Below are positions 4,959-5,363 of a stretch of 5,363 nt of DNA, piece by piece (within the stretch, counting starts at the first letter, position 1; every line of letters starts with the position of its first letter). The notes below the pieces were generated by a model, which was not told the origin of the DNA, ran no database searches, and saw only the letters and a program-made list of their open reading frames with translations. The DNA lies in the NCBI GenBank assembly GCA_035548125.1, contig DASZTV010000079.1:1-5363 (forward strand), read 5' to 3'. Source of the stretch: DASZTV01 sp035548125 (GTDB lineage Bacteria > Actinomycetota > Actinomycetes > JAFAQI01). Position numbers and translations under genes: made by a program.

Positions 4959-5363
4959 ATGGGCGTCAACAGCAAGGCTCGTCGAGCGGCAAAGCGTCGC
5001 AAGCAGCGCGCGTCTGCAAACACCCGCGGCCACTCGCCGTCGTCACCGCGTGCTGATGCCGGCCATGACGAGGATCGTCGCGACGGGCGGGAGCAGGTCG
5101 ATGTTCGCCGCCTGCTCTCGGACACGCTTCGTCAGGTGCGGATTGCTCAGCGGATCGCTGCAAGGCGGGCGCGGGAGTTCCTCGCAGGCGAGCATGCTGA
5201 AGCGATAGCCGCCGAGCTCGAGGTTCTCCTCCGCGAGCTCACGAGGTCCGTGATGCAGCTCAACTGGACGTCGGCGGATCTGGCGGAGATCACGCGTCGC
5301 CGCTTGTCGGCGCGCCATGCCCGAGCGGTGTCGGCGTTGGTTGCGGCGAACGGCGAGCGCGGC
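4959..5363 (+). CDS. DUF2786-like actinobacterial protein (partial, C-terminus beyond right edge)
   Basis: This frame has 135 codons from ATG 4959 with no stop before the edge. Seen: a strongly basic N-terminus, MGVNSKARRAAKRRKQR (1-17), a polar linker rich in Ser, Asp and Arg (about 18-45), then helical, Arg- and Ala-rich sequence with VRRLLSDTLRQVRIAQRIA (49-67). The segment LNWTSADLAEITRRRLSARH (101-120) resembles the region before the DUF2786 domain in actinobacterial proteins that begin MGVN and carry the same basic tail. The DUF2786 domain itself would lie beyond the edge, so the assignment rests on the N-terminal part. Its function is unknown; the basic start suggests nucleic-acid contact. 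The start is well supported by GAGGGAGGG (4947-4955) ending 3 nt before the ATG. Confidence 0.6.
   Translation, partial: MGVNSKARRAAKRRKQRASANTRGHSPSSPRADAGHDEDRRDGREQVDVRRLLSDTLRQVRIAQRIAARRAREFLAGEHAEAIAAELEVLLRELTRSVMQLNWTSADLAEITRRRLSARHARAVSALVAANGERG

Noticed and set aside
4847..5318. Leftward open frames of 65-92 codons opposite the DUF2786-like gene
   Set aside because: They have no motifs or ribosome sites; the rightward frame has a strong ribosome site and a recognisable N-terminus.

Overview
The window is GC-rich DNA with strongly G/C-ending codons, GAGG-type ribosome sites and several protein families typical of Actinobacteria. It looks like a soil or plant-associated actinomycete chromosome; I cannot name the genus. 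No rRNA, tRNA, CRISPR array, transposase or phage gene is visible.

Left block (1-1581). A minus-strand operon holds a YCII/DGPF-domain protein (936-529) followed by an ECF-type sigma factor that runs off the left edge (486-1). This pairing and the sigma sequence point to the ECF42 group, which characteristically sits next to DGPF genes. A TGTCGA-N17-CGTC element 51 bp upstream of the DGPF start fits the promoter I recall for ECF42, suggesting that the operon drives itself. Divergently, a VOC (glyoxalase-fold) protein without the classical metal ligands is read rightward (1186-1581). The shared 249-bp spacer also holds a nested palindrome centred on CCCCTATAGGGG.

Middle block (1582-4060). A 73-bp near-perfect inverted repeat separates the VOC gene from a large secreted right-handed beta-helix protein (1718-4051). 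Its core resembles GH141-like carbohydrate-active proteins, and it ends in an IPT/TIG immunoglobulin-like domain. A short hairpin overlaps its stop codon.

Right block (4061-5363). A two-gene DUF4160-DUF2442 cassette with an ATGA overlap is organised like a small toxin-antitoxin module. Its first gene contains an internal 25-bp palindrome and a cluster of TCGCCGGA/TCCGGCGA octamers that amino-acid coding does not explain. A 251-bp spacer follows, with a second nested palindrome centred on GCGCTATAGCGC, and then the start of a DUF2786-like gene that runs off the right edge.

The genes are mostly independent units: an ECF42-DGPF stress or signalling operon, an unrelated secreted glycan-active protein and a TA-like cassette. 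The least explained content is non-coding or overprinted: two concentric CTATAG-centred palindromes, the long hairpin and the intragenic palindrome.
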